Positions 37,073-46,692 of a stretch of 64,000 bases of DNA are shown piece by piece; position 1 is the first letter of the stretch, and each line of letters starts with the position of its first letter. The stretch comes from Magicicada septendecula (lineage: Eukaryota; Arthropoda; Insecta; Hemiptera; Cicadidae), in assembly GCA_034769895.1 (NCBI GenBank), contig CM068367.1:352935961-352999960 (forward strand). Reading direction: 5' to 3'. The notes under the pieces are model-generated. The model was not told the DNA's origin, did no database searches, and saw nothing but the letters and a program-made list of their open reading frames with translations. The translations under genes were made by a program, and so were the position numbers.

Positions 37073-40000
37073 TGTAGCATGACAGATAATCCACTAAAAA
37101 TTAATGCCATTAAGATCATAAAAACAATTAAATTACATATAACTCAAAGAATTTCAAATGAAAATAATTTAAACTTCAAAGAAAAACACCACTATAAAAG
37201 GAAAAAGTAATTAAATAATAAAAATGCAACACTAAAACTCAAGAAAATAAATTAAAAGAAACTCATATAAAAAATCAGGAGATTACCCAGGAAGTTTAGG
37301 AGCAGGTGATAAAGAAGATACCCCGAACCCAAGAAGGAAGAGGAAGTTTCAGAGCAGGTAATAAAGAAGATACCCCGAACCAACCAACGGACAAAATAAA
37401 ACCTAAGTACCTTGGAAAACCCAAGAAGGAAAAAGAGAAGAAAAGAAGATATAGGATGGAAGAACTATAAGAAATACCCATTAATAAACCTATTATTAAC
37501 GACAATGAACCCCAAACCAAATGTTAATACCACCAAAGAAAGTATAACACCCCAAAACCTCATAAAATTGCAAATTAATTACAGACAAAGGTATTTAGTA
37601 GTGTGATAAGAAGTGCACCAACTAAAGTTATTATATAGTAAAATAAACAAATCTTCACAGTTCATTATGACTAAAGGTTTGGTCTGAGAATATAGTAAAA
37701 CTCAAATATAAGTCAGAACCAACAGTGTATGTGTACCAGTGTAAGTGATTTTAAATATAATAAACTTCAAGTCAATGTGTAACTATTACTTAAACAAGGT
37801 GCTATTAAATAACTTTTATATTTTATATAATTACAGAATTAACAAGTGATGAAATATTGAAGTGACAAATATTTCTAATGTTTTATAAAAGAGGTCACTT
37901 TTCATCTAAAAACATTCATAGAAATGCAAATAATAAAGAGAGTAGGTGGGGGAATAATTACACAAACAGGGGATTAATTTAAAATACTATATAAACAGAA
38001 AAGACTGTGATTGATTTAAGTTTAATAAAAATTAAAAAATTTTAAATGGCTAATTATGTTTAGAGCCTATGAACTCCACTTTTCAAAGAGTTCTAATAGC
38101 ATAAGATTTATATTTAATGTAAGAATGTTTAGTTACATAACAGTGTGCATACAGCTTAAAATGTTTATGTATGTTTGCTGTATCAGTTTATAAAATGTTT
38201 ATAATGTATGTTAAAAAGAGTTCCAACAAACATGTCTAACTTTGAAGACTGCTAGTTAATGTTAAATATTATTTTTTGTATTAGTAGCATGAATAATATG
38301 CTACAGGTATCAATAGTTATGTAAGCAATTTTATTTAATGTTATGTTAACTTTAAAAAGTCAGAGGAGGTGTAGAAATAACTTTATTTGAAAAAACAATA
38401 TATGTAAGATACTAAGATCTAGGCCAAATAATGAATTCCAAAAAATTAATATAATTGAGTAAATAAGTCTGATGAACCATGTAAACTAATAAGATTTATG
38501 TAAGGTGGATCGATAACCAACTACTATAACTGATCCTATACTTTAAAAGAGTAATATAAAAAGATGTATTAAATTATTAAAAATTTTCAAAATGTAATAA
38601 CTAACTATTTCAGAGGAGGAATAGTAAATTCATGAATTATAACTAAAAGCCAGATAAATTGACAAATTTATAAGAAATTAAGGAAAGGTAGGGATTTATG
38701 TCAATCTAGAAGTTATTATAATCATATATATAACACCAAACATGGCTATTATTTTGGACAAGAACAGGAAGCAGAATTTTGGGCCTATATTTCCAAAAAG
38801 ACAGAAATATGGCAATTTTAACAAAAATCTTTATAAATATGGACTATGCCATATCAAATTAAACAGAATGAGGTAAATAAACCAATTATGTTGTTAATAG
38901 TTTACTAAAGCAATCTATAAACTAAAAATATTCTGTATATAATGTATTTTATATTTACATAAATAGGAAGTGAAATATATTTAAACAATACTTTTTTCAT
39001 ATTACCTTGGCAAGATATTTCCTGAGACGAAGGAAGTAAAACAGTTCTTTATTAACATTCAACGTGAACGGTTGATACTCGATCGCGTTAAGAAACTGTA
39101 TAACGTACTGAGTAATGGCGCATAAGGTTATGAATTGAAAACGAGAGTTAACGAATTATTTACTTTAAACATAAAATCAGTGAACTACACCAACACAAAA
39201 AGTGGAAACGAACAATACCTATCAAAATATAAGTGAACTCAACCAATAAAACTATACCACATTGATAATTCACTCTACAAAGAACTTTAACATTTTTCAC
39301 CATATATGCTATACATTTGAACACACCTAACACCAGACTATTAACGCCAGTGAACACAGAACACTTCTTCAGGACACCTTTAATCACATAATAGACAATA
39401 TACGATAATACGGAGACAATAAAACGGTAGTGAAGGCGTTTTTATTAACAGAATTTATAACCATCGTTTCTGGATTTTCTTCAACTACGAGACGTGCCGC
39501 CATTTTTAGCTCCCGTCATGCAAAGTGTTAGCCAGCTGAGATTCGTCGCCAATGAACTGGTCTGAATCATTAAATACTATGAACATTATATATTATTCTC
39601 CATTTGTCATTTATTAATTATTAAGAATTATTTGTACATGTTATACTTTCTATGCTTGCTCCCTTCTCTGACTATATAATTATAATCGCTAAAAGAACCA
39701 TTTTAACATTTATATAATATAACCTGTAATTGTAAAATCGACCAAGCCCTGTGAAAGAGTCGAACATTTGAATAATATCGATTTTAAATCGATCTTTTAG
39801 AAATATTGTCAATAAATTAAATTAATTTAACTATCTGGATTTGGAATTATTTCACATATTAAAATAAGAGTTTGAGTTAACTACAGGACTTACTGGGAGA
39901 CGACAAATATTAAGGGAAAGTGATATATTGGAGCAGAGCAGAAAATCGCAAATCGATTATTGTAAGAAGACAATCTGTTTAACTCCAGATTCATTTAAGG

Positions 40001-40205
40001 TCTACCAGAAGTGCTTATATTAACCAAATCATCTCACAGAATTTTAAAATTTTAACGAAACCACAGAACAATAATTATTTATAAAATATTAGAGCTATAA
40101 ACAAACATAAAATTTTTTTTGAAAAATTTTTTTTAATTAAAATTTTTTTTGTACAACACAAAGAATTATTTATTTGTAACAGCGTCTAAAACGCGTAAGG
40201 TTACA
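37073..40205 (+). mobile_element. solo LTR, diverged relative of the satellite-array insert
   Basis: It begins TGTAGCATGACAG, against TGTAACGTGACAG in the array inserts, and ends GGTTACA. The flanks ATAT (37069-37072 and 40206-40209) are a 4-bp target duplication. Colinear similarity with the array insert is visible over most of its length: the AAGAAGATACC/CCCAAGAAGG-rich left part, the TTGATACTCGATCG segment near 39070, the TTCTCTGACTATATAATTATAATCGC segment near 39664, and the AT palindrome/T-run region near 40110-40150. The 3' end differs: about 220 bp present in the array copies are absent or unrecognisable here. Non-coding. Confidence 0.8.
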
Positions 40206-40860
40206 ATATAAATACAAAAACATTAGTTTTTTTAACATAATTTATTTATTATTGTATTATTATTATTTGAAAAATAATAAAACAACCGATTTTGATTTGA
40301 GAAAGTATAATGTATTTGTATAATTTTGAAATAATATAAAGTAAACTTATAACTGGAATTTTTTATTTAATCTATTTAAACTTTCTTTAGAAATTTGACT
40401 TTCATTTCACTTATAAAACTAATCTAATTTTTACACCATTACTTACTCTCGATACAATAAGAATAAGTGTTATCAATAAGGAAGTAAAACATCTAAATAA
40501 AAATAAGCACAAATACTAATATAGAATTATAATTTATAAAAATACACATATTCATTATCAATACTCTGATCTAGAAATATTAGGTGTGAAGGTATTTTTT
40601 TTTGTTATATCTAATCAATATTCTGGAAATATCTAACCTCCAGAAAACCAATCACTTATTAATAAATTCCTTTTTTTGTAGATAAAACAGATACATAAAT
40701 CTTCTTTAAAATAACATTAATATTAAGTATTACAAAATTATTAATTGGACTGCTCATGTAACAAAATATAAAAATTATTATGTTAATGACCTTTTGAGAT
40801 GCTCATCAAATAAGAAAACAACTATTGGAGCATCACGATTCAAGAGATTCTTCAAATCTG
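40206..40860. other. AT-rich non-coding part of hAT-1
   Basis: About 650 bp downstream of the transposase gene and right of the solo LTR. I see no reading frame, repeat or motif that I can name. Confidence 0.6.
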
Positions 40861-41052
40861 TTATATGACCACTAACGTTCGAATAATCTCAGACTGTGGT
40901 TTCGTAATTTCTTCTTTTAAGTGATGAGCTGCAGCAGGATCCTGTTTAAGATAATACATAGCTTCTGCATGCGCTATTAAAAGAGCTTTAGCTAAACTAG
41001 TACTCACTTTCGATATTTTTTGCCCTGTAATTAAATATCCATTATTTTTATG
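40861..41052 (-). pseudogene. 64-codon open stretch of coding character, unknown
   Basis: On the minus strand this stretch is open from a stop at 41053-41055 to a TAA at 40861-40863. It has an Ala/Leu-rich, amphipathic composition (for example SLAKALLIAHAEAMYYLKQD) unlike the AT-rich surroundings. A TTTAATTACAG string near 41025-41035 looks like a splice acceptor at its start. It lies 39 bp beyond the transposase stop codon, still inside hAT-1. It could be a captured host exon or a remnant of an older element. I do not recognise the protein. Confidence 0.35.
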
Positions 41053-41091
41053 TTAAGGTAAAAAAGCACCTTTAATCTAATACATATGCAT

Positions 41092-43527
41092 TCAAAGTAA
41101 GGCTAGAGAAAGTTTACGTTTGTGTCTCCTTGCAAAAATCTCTATTACTTCTTTGGGAGACATACGGTAGGCGATATCACGATGGACATGTAGGATCGCA
41201 AGTCCATTTAAACGATCTTCAGTCATTGTAGACCTTAAGTAAGTTTTAAGTCGACGCAGGGCCGAAAATGAACGTTCTGCAGTGCTTGATGTAACTGGAA
41301 GCGTGCATATGATTTGTAAAAGCACTCTGACATTTGGCAAATCTGACACGAGTGTGTAGGCTTCTGCAGGATATTTGATAAAGTCTTGTAATTTTGCTGC
41401 CCATATCTGCTTCCAGATTTTAAGTTCCCCTTCTAAAGCAGGGAAATAAGGTAAATGATCCCTATACAATTCAGCCCCTTGCAGAACAGACTCTTCACAA
41501 TCTTCCAAAAATTCTGGTGATAAAAGTTTTTGAATCTGTCCAATTTGTATCATTTGCGATTTTGGAAATCTAGAAGAAAGTTCATTGATCTGGTAATCTA
41601 GAAATGGGAGATATACACTAATACGAAAATATTCTTCCACAGAATGGGCTTGTATATTGGATCTGTTTTTTTGGAATCTTACTGTTCTCGGCTTTTTTAT
41701 TTCCGTTCCCATTTCGCAAGCCAAATCTTCAGATTTTTTGTATAGCTGTTTGAAGTGTCTAATACTGTTTTCCCGATGCGTTTGTAGGCTTGATATTGTG
41801 GCATTTACTAACTCCATGGCTGTCAATACGTCCATATATTCAGCTTGTAACTTTCGAGCCAAGGGTAGAGTTAATCCCAAAAAATCAGCTAATACAACTA
41901 CACTAACAAGGAACTCGGACGACAGTATACTATGAAGGTATGAAAATGCGTCACTTCCCTTTCCTTCAGTTGACTGAGCAATAGTATCTAACACTATTGG
42001 AAGAATAGGTAGAGCATTTAAAAACGTTAATACAGCATCGTGACGTTCGACCCACCTTGTTTCGCACATTTGTTTTACAGAATGTCTTCCATTTTTTAGT
42101 TTGTCATGCATTTCTTCGTCAAGTTTTCGTAGTCGCCCAGCCGACTCTCGAAAGAAGTTTGCCACGGAAGAGATGACTCCGATAGCATTTCTTATACAGG
42201 CCACAGAACAAGCTTTGCTTATAGCTAAATTAAGCCTGTGATTCGCACAATGACTGTAAATCGCAAGTGGCTGTATTCCTGCTATTCTAGCTTGAACGCC
42301 TTTAAACTTGCTGCTCATATTTGAGCCCCCATCATATGCTTGACCACGGCAATAAAAGATATCAATGTTTAATTTTTCCAGTTCCTGCAAAATTGTGTTA
42401 GTAATGCCATTACCATTAAGGTCCACAATGTCAACAATTTTCACGAAATCTTCCTTGATCTTAAAAGACACATTATCATAATATCGAATACAGATTGACA
42501 ATTGCTGTTTAGTAGATATATCAGTTATCTCATCTGCAATTAAAGTAAAATACTTGGCCTTCTTGATGTTAGAAACAATCTTTTCTGTTATAACTTCGCT
42601 ACAACACTCAATTATTTCATTTTGGGTTGTCTTACTAATGTAGCTAGCATTTTTACCAGAGGAATGGATATGTGAGGCAAGGTCCTCGTCTCCAGCATCT
42701 ACTCTAAACTTTAGCAAAGCCCTGAAATTCCCTCCTTCAAACGATTCATCCATTTGTAGCTTTCCGTCCTCTCTGTACCCTCTAAGTGGTATATTTTGGG
42801 CGCCACAAAAAATAATCGTTTTTATTATAGGTATAAGTTTTTTTCTGTTTTCTTCAATAAGTTTCATTTTAGCATTTTGCATGCTAGAAATTACATCGCT
42901 CGTTTTTCCTTCCATCACCATTAAGAAATTGCGACTTGCTATCACATTTTCTTTGTGGTAGTCGGTGTTGGCATGATTTTTTAGCATTGTGGTAGCTTTT
43001 TTGAAAGTTCTTAATGGTTCGACTACTAGCTTGCCTAGTTTTACGTCATTTACACCTCCCTCACGACGTCCAAATAGTACGCACATTTTGCACAAGCATC
43101 CGTTAAGCTTTTTGCTGTAAGCCAGCCATTCATACGATTTTAACCAGCTGTGTTGGAAAGCTCGTTTCTTTTTACCTTCGACATTCAAAGGGTATTTAAA
43201 ATCTGGTGAAGGTACCCACGAATTTTTCAGCCACTGGTACCTATCTCCATCTGATAATGAAATAAAACCACTTTCATTAGTTACTAAGTGCCCAAAATCA
43301 CGATGTTGCCATGAAAACGTTGGTGTTCCACAATTGGTCATGTCCTTCGAGGTAGACGTCATTAGGATAGAGTTGGTTTCATCGTTACGCTCGGAAAAGG
43401 TCACTGCAGGCGCATGAGATTCAGTATCGCTCTCGGGTTGATTATTCAGTTTCTGAAAAAGCAGGCAAATTTCTAATACATCAAGACAAGAGTTGACAGT
43501 CTCCTGCAAGTTACTGTTCAAATGCAA
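41092..43527 (-). CDS. hAT family transposase, TTF zinc finger/DUF4371 type, intact
   Basis: An uninterrupted 811-codon frame for a cut-and-paste transposase acting in the nucleus on the hAT-1 ends. Residues about 96-195 form a TTF-type zinc finger (C144, C146, C149, then H185 and H191). Residues about 225-440 match the DUF4371 part of the RNase H-like core: first catalytic Asp in LIADEITD (D332), second in YDGGSNM (D399), then SHCANHRLNLA (425-435). The family Trp follows CETR (W492), and the catalytic Glu is in TSSTAERSF (E751), at the head of the C-terminal hAT dimerisation region. This is the ZMYM1-like animal hAT group. The first ATG is used as start; an upstream exon cannot be excluded. 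All key residues are present, so the gene may be functional. Confidence 0.93.
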   Translation of the reverse strand: MHLNSNLQETVNSCLDVLEICLLFQKLNNQPESDTESHAPAVTFSERNDETNSILMTSTSKDMTNCGTPTFSWQHRDFGHLVTNESGFISLSDGDRYQWLKNSWVPSPDFKYPLNVEGKKKRAFQHSWLKSYEWLAYSKKLNGCLCKMCVLFGRREGGVNDVKLGKLVVEPLRTFKKATTMLKNHANTDYHKENVIASRNFLMVMEGKTSDVISSMQNAKMKLIEENRKKLIPIIKTIIFCGAQNIPLRGYREDGKLQMDESFEGGNFRALLKFRVDAGDEDLASHIHSSGKNASYISKTTQNEIIECCSEVITEKIVSNIKKAKYFTLIADEITDISTKQQLSICIRYYDNVSFKIKEDFVKIVDIVDLNGNGITNTILQELEKLNIDIFYCRGQAYDGGSNMSSKFKGVQARIAGIQPLAIYSHCANHRLNLAISKACSVACIRNAIGVISSVANFFRESAGRLRKLDEEMHDKLKNGRHSVKQMCETRWVERHDAVLTFLNALPILPIVLDTIAQSTEGKGSDAFSYLHSILSSEFLVSVVVLADFLGLTLPLARKLQAEYMDVLTAMELVNATISSLQTHRENSIRHFKQLYKKSEDLACEMGTEIKKPRTVRFQKNRSNIQAHSVEEYFRISVYLPFLDYQINELSSRFPKSQMIQIGQIQKLLSPEFLEDCEESVLQGAELYRDHLPYFPALEGELKIWKQIWAAKLQDFIKYPAEAYTLVSDLPNVRVLLQIICTLPVTSSTAERSFSALRRLKTYLRSTMTEDRLNGLAILHVHRDIAYRMSPKEVIEIFARRHKRKLSLALL

Positions 43528-44741
43528 ATTTTCAGCGTTTTTATTTTTGTCTCTCTACCTAACTCATTGGGCTATTTAATCTGAATTCTTATGCGCGCGC
43601 AAACACAGTAATAATGTCTGTTATGTACAGTGCATACAAGTCCGGAAAAAAATTTTTTATGTAGATAGAGCCAGAATTTAGCTTGATCAAATTTATATAA
43701 AAATATATTAAATTAGATCTCATGATATCTGAATTTTAAAATAGGTTTTAAAAATAAAATAGAAATTGTTAGCTATTCTTATTCATCTTCAATCGATTTA
43801 TAATAAAATTATGAAACATAATTAATTAACAATCAGAAATAATCAAGAAATAAGTATCAGTGAATTAAATCTAAACAGATCGAGCGAATTTATAGATCTA
43901 TTCATAATATATTACGATACTAATCGTATATAACATGTGTTAAAATACTCCATAATATTACAAAAAACTATATATAAGAATTAACGATCAGTAATCACAG
44001 GCCAAAAGAGTAAGGCGGCAAAACTCTTATATTAACCTGTAATCCAAGAGTTTCAAATTTTCCTTCTATTTTGGCCTTCAAAAACTCGAAAAATTTCAAA
44101 ATGTCTGTAGGGTAGTATATATATGTCTGTACGGTAGAATGCATGCATTTATTACCAGTAGGCTATATATTCCAATGTAGAAGATAGTCGTAAATACTGA
44201 TACTGAATATAGAATTTTATGAAGATCGGAAATTTATTTAGTAAAATTATTTTTGTAGCAAGTAGTTTTCTTATTATTTAGATAAAACCGCAATTTCGTT
44301 AATAACGCATACGAGACAACAATAGTTACATATACATACGCATACAGCAATAGTTGTTACTATCCGTATCTAAATAGTTCACTATGACATTGTATACTAC
44401 ACGAGACGAAGGCCGAAGACCTGTATAAAAATATAGTTTCCTCTTACCTTAGCTTTCTTTGAGAAAAATGAAACTATATCCAATTGTCGTTTTTTACTAT
44501 TCATTATTGTGTTGGAAATAAGAACTTTTTTTACAAATTACTTGACACCTAAACGACAGAAATGCGTTACGTCATGATGGGATCAGGTGATCAGGTTGAG
44601 TTGAGTTGAGTACAGCAGTAGCGACATCTATGAACATTCCGTCGCGTCAAAATATAGAGTCGGTAAAATACTCTCGAAATTCAAATGAAGTAAACGTTAA
44701 ACAAACTATTAAAATGATAGAAACTTCTAGATAATGTATAC

Positions 44742-44743
<2 letters not shown>
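43528..44743. promoter_or_regulatory. upstream region of the hAT-1 transposase
   Basis: About 1.2 kb of AT-rich sequence between the transposase start and the right end of the element. It should hold the promoter and perhaps subterminal transposase-binding repeats, but I cannot name a specific site. No coding frame is convincing. Confidence 0.4.
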
Positions 44744-44779
<36 letters not shown>

Positions 44780-44806
44780 AAACGGACTGTAGCAAAAAGT
44801 GACTAA

Positions 44807-44840
<34 letters not shown>
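44744..44840. repeat. two TA microsatellites
   Basis: (TA)n runs at 44744-44776 and 44811-44840, separated by 34 bp of unique sequence, inside the 5' part of hAT-1. Confidence 0.95.
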
Positions 44841-44844
<4 letters not shown>

Positions 44845-45028
44845 AAATAAAAATAAAATTGTGTTAAAAAATAAAATATAATAATTGTTGTAAAAAATTC
44901 AGGTTTCAAAGGGTTAACTAACTGAAAATATCATAATTGCACTAGCTACATAATTCATTTTATCCAGTGTATTTTCGAACCGTCTGGGGGGGCACGTGAC
45001 CCCGTGCCCCCCCCTTGGTCCGCCTATG

Positions 45029-45363
45029 ATTGCAACTGCTGAACCGTGGCTAATGTTCAACGCATGCGCAATATCATCAATTTTGACACGACGATCATCA
45101 TGAATAATTCGCTCAACTGTCTCGATGTTCTTGTCCGTCTTCGAAGTGGATGGCCTACCGGAACGCTCTTCATCGCAGATAGATACACGACCATTTTTAA
45201 AGCTATTTATCCACTCATATATTTTGCGTTCACTAAGACAGCTCTCACCGTACTGCTGCTGCATTCTGGGAATAATCTCCGCAGGTTTAGTCCCTTCAGA
45301 GTGGAGAAAACGTACCACTCCCCTCATTTCTTCCTTGGTGCACAAGGACAACGGGGCACTCAT
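45029..45363 (-). pseudogene. mariner transposase, N-terminal part (split by hAT-1)
   Basis: It encodes the helix-turn-helix DNA-binding half of a mariner transposase starting MSAPLSLCTKEEMRG, with the QQYGESCLSERKIYEWINSF and DEERSGRPSTSKT motifs of insect mariners. I choose this Met rather than an earlier one at 45414 because similarity to the family begins here. The frame is cut after the second helix-turn-helix (ISHGSAVAII) by hAT-1; the rest is at 36451-36904. Dead copy. Confidence 0.88.
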
Positions 45364-45524
45364 AATAAAATGCCCTGAAATCACTACGAATGGAGCTGAG
45401 CACTGAAACAACACAGCTAAAGAACAAAAAAACTTTGAGGTTATGATATGTCATTGTTCAGTCAGTGCTGCCATCCATTGCAGCAGGGAAAATAAAATTT
45501 GCCTTTACTTTTTGACTTACCCTG
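45364..45524 (-). mobile_element. 5' end and terminal inverted repeat of the mariner
   Basis: The terminus reads CAGGGTAAGTCAAAAAGT on the minus strand from 45524 inwards, next to a TA dinucleotide (45525-45526), the expected mariner target. A 5' untranslated stretch leads to the transposase start at 45363. The matching 3' end is not present in the window. Confidence 0.8.
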
Positions 45525-45525
45525 T

Positions 45526-45618
45526 ATTTTCTTCTATTTGGTTTGTACTTAATTCGTCCACCCAGGCACGCATCATATTTTGAAGTGCTTCTAGATTCAA
45601 CCCTCCTGGTTCCGCCAT
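45526..45618 (-). pseudogene. start of a retrotransposon gag-like frame, cut by the mariner
   Basis: A 31-codon open frame begins MAEPGGLNLEALQNMM and runs into the mariner end at the TA target. Context favours a gag start: an ATG in the sequence CCGCCATG read in reverse, about 1.05 kb downstream of a primer-site-like motif (46669-46690, minus). The continuation is not visible beyond the mariner. The assignment to gag is an inference from position and composition. Confidence 0.5.
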
Positions 45619-45870
45619 GTTGAATTATTTATATTTTTTATTTATTTATTTATTCCTTATTATGTTTTAAAATATTATTATTATGGAACCGACTTACTAA
45701 TTTTATTTATTTATTTATTATTATTATTATTCTTAATATTACAATTACACCTTTAAAATGATATTATTTTGTTGAGCGCCAGTTGTATCGTAATACACAA
45801 CAATTAACATAACATACAAATAATAGTTGTCTTGTTTGTTCATCATCTTCTTTCACTGCACTACACTTTA
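45619..45870. other. AT-rich leader sequence with TTTA repeats
   Basis: About 250 bp of AT-rich DNA with (TTTA)n runs near 45632-45660 and 45705-45730, probably the leader of the gag-like frame. Nothing else can be supported. Confidence 0.5.
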
Positions 45871-46478
45871 TATAATATTGAAAACTTTCTCATGTGAAAC
45901 TTACTTGTCTTTTTCGTAGATTGCGTTTCGGCGTCGTGTTCGCTTTCTTCAGCTTTGCGACAGACTGCCAGTACTTAGTAACGTTTGTTGGTTGGAAGGT
46001 ATAGTGGGGGTGGTGTATAGAGGAAGGGGATTGGCGCGGGGATCCGAATTATTGTTTGTTTTTTGTATAACTGTGTCGAAAAGTGTATGTGATTTATATT
46101 GTAATTGGTCGTTTAGTATGTTGTTTGGTTGTGTTGTGTGAAATATTACACCTCTTACCCAAAGGGCGAAAACTCAACACAGCTGAACAGTATGAAATAT
46201 ACAAACACCACACAACACAACCAAACAACATACTAAACGACCAATAACAATATAAATCACATACACTTTTCGACACAGTTATACAAAAAACAAACAATAA
46301 TTCGGATCCCCGCGCCAATCCCCTTCCTCTATACACCACCCCCACTATACCTTCCAACCAACAAACGTTACTAAGTACTGGCAGTCTGTCGCAAAGCTGA
46401 AGAAGGCGAACACGACGCCGAAACGCGTTCTACGAAAAAGACAAGTAAGTTTCACATGAGAAAGTTTTCAATATTATA
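45871..46478. mobile_element. foldback element: 270-bp inverted repeat with 68-bp spacer
   Basis: The arms 45871-46140 and 46209-46478 are reverse complements with only about five mismatches and no indel that I can see; the spacer is 46141-46208. Both arms contain a GATCCGAATTATTG segment, a GGGGGTGG/CCACCCCC segment and a GCTGAAG...CGAAACGC segment. As RNA or single-stranded DNA it would fold into one long hairpin. It could be a foldback transposon, a pair of opposed terminal repeats of a Penelope-like or other retroelement, or a recent inverted duplication. No transposase is encoded and no clear target duplication is visible. Confidence 0.85.
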
Positions 46479-46600
46479 CAAATAATGTTTAATATAAATA
46501 ATTATTATCACATATAATATATTTTTCATTTAACACACAATTACTTTTAGAGCAACTATATAGCTTAAAAATAATTTAAATAGTCAAATGGTCGGGATCG

Positions 46601-46692
46601 TGCCACACGTTCAAGGCGACAAATTTATATAACATAACAAAACAAATTCGATGAATTTAATTTGGGTAGCCCCACGCTTTTGGAGCGCCAAA
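46601..46692 (-). other. two primer-binding-site-like motifs in a tandem duplication
   Basis: On the minus strand, 46690-46669 reads TGGCGCTCCAAAAGCGTGGG, close to the TGGCGCCCAACGTGGGGC primer site complementary to lysine tRNA. A second, decayed version is at 46623-46601. Each is preceded by TTGTTATGTTATATAA, so about 70 bp covering the LTR end and primer site is duplicated. This marks the inner edge of an LTR to the right. Confidence 0.55.

Larger units (their letters stand above)
36905..45028 (-). mobile_element. hAT-1: complete hAT DNA transposon, 8124 bp
   Basis: The element starts CAGGGGCGGATCCAG (36905) and ends as the reverse complement of CATAGGCGGACCAAG (45028), an imperfect hAT terminal inverted repeat. 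It is flanked by the 8-bp duplication ATTGCAAC (36897-36904 and 45029-45036), which lies inside the mariner frame. Just inside both ends are G-run/C-run stretches usual for this class. It contains, from left, a solo LTR (37073-40205), a short open stretch of coding character (40861-41052), and the transposase gene (41092-43527, minus). About 1.5 kb upstream of the gene is non-coding and holds two TA microsatellites. Confidence 0.93.

Noticed and set aside
45046..45406. Plus-strand frames of 93 and 110 codons
   Set aside because: Antisense shadows of the mariner transposase fragment.
46094..46357. 87-codon frame across the inverted repeat
   Set aside because: It spans both arms and the spacer of the foldback; no family features.
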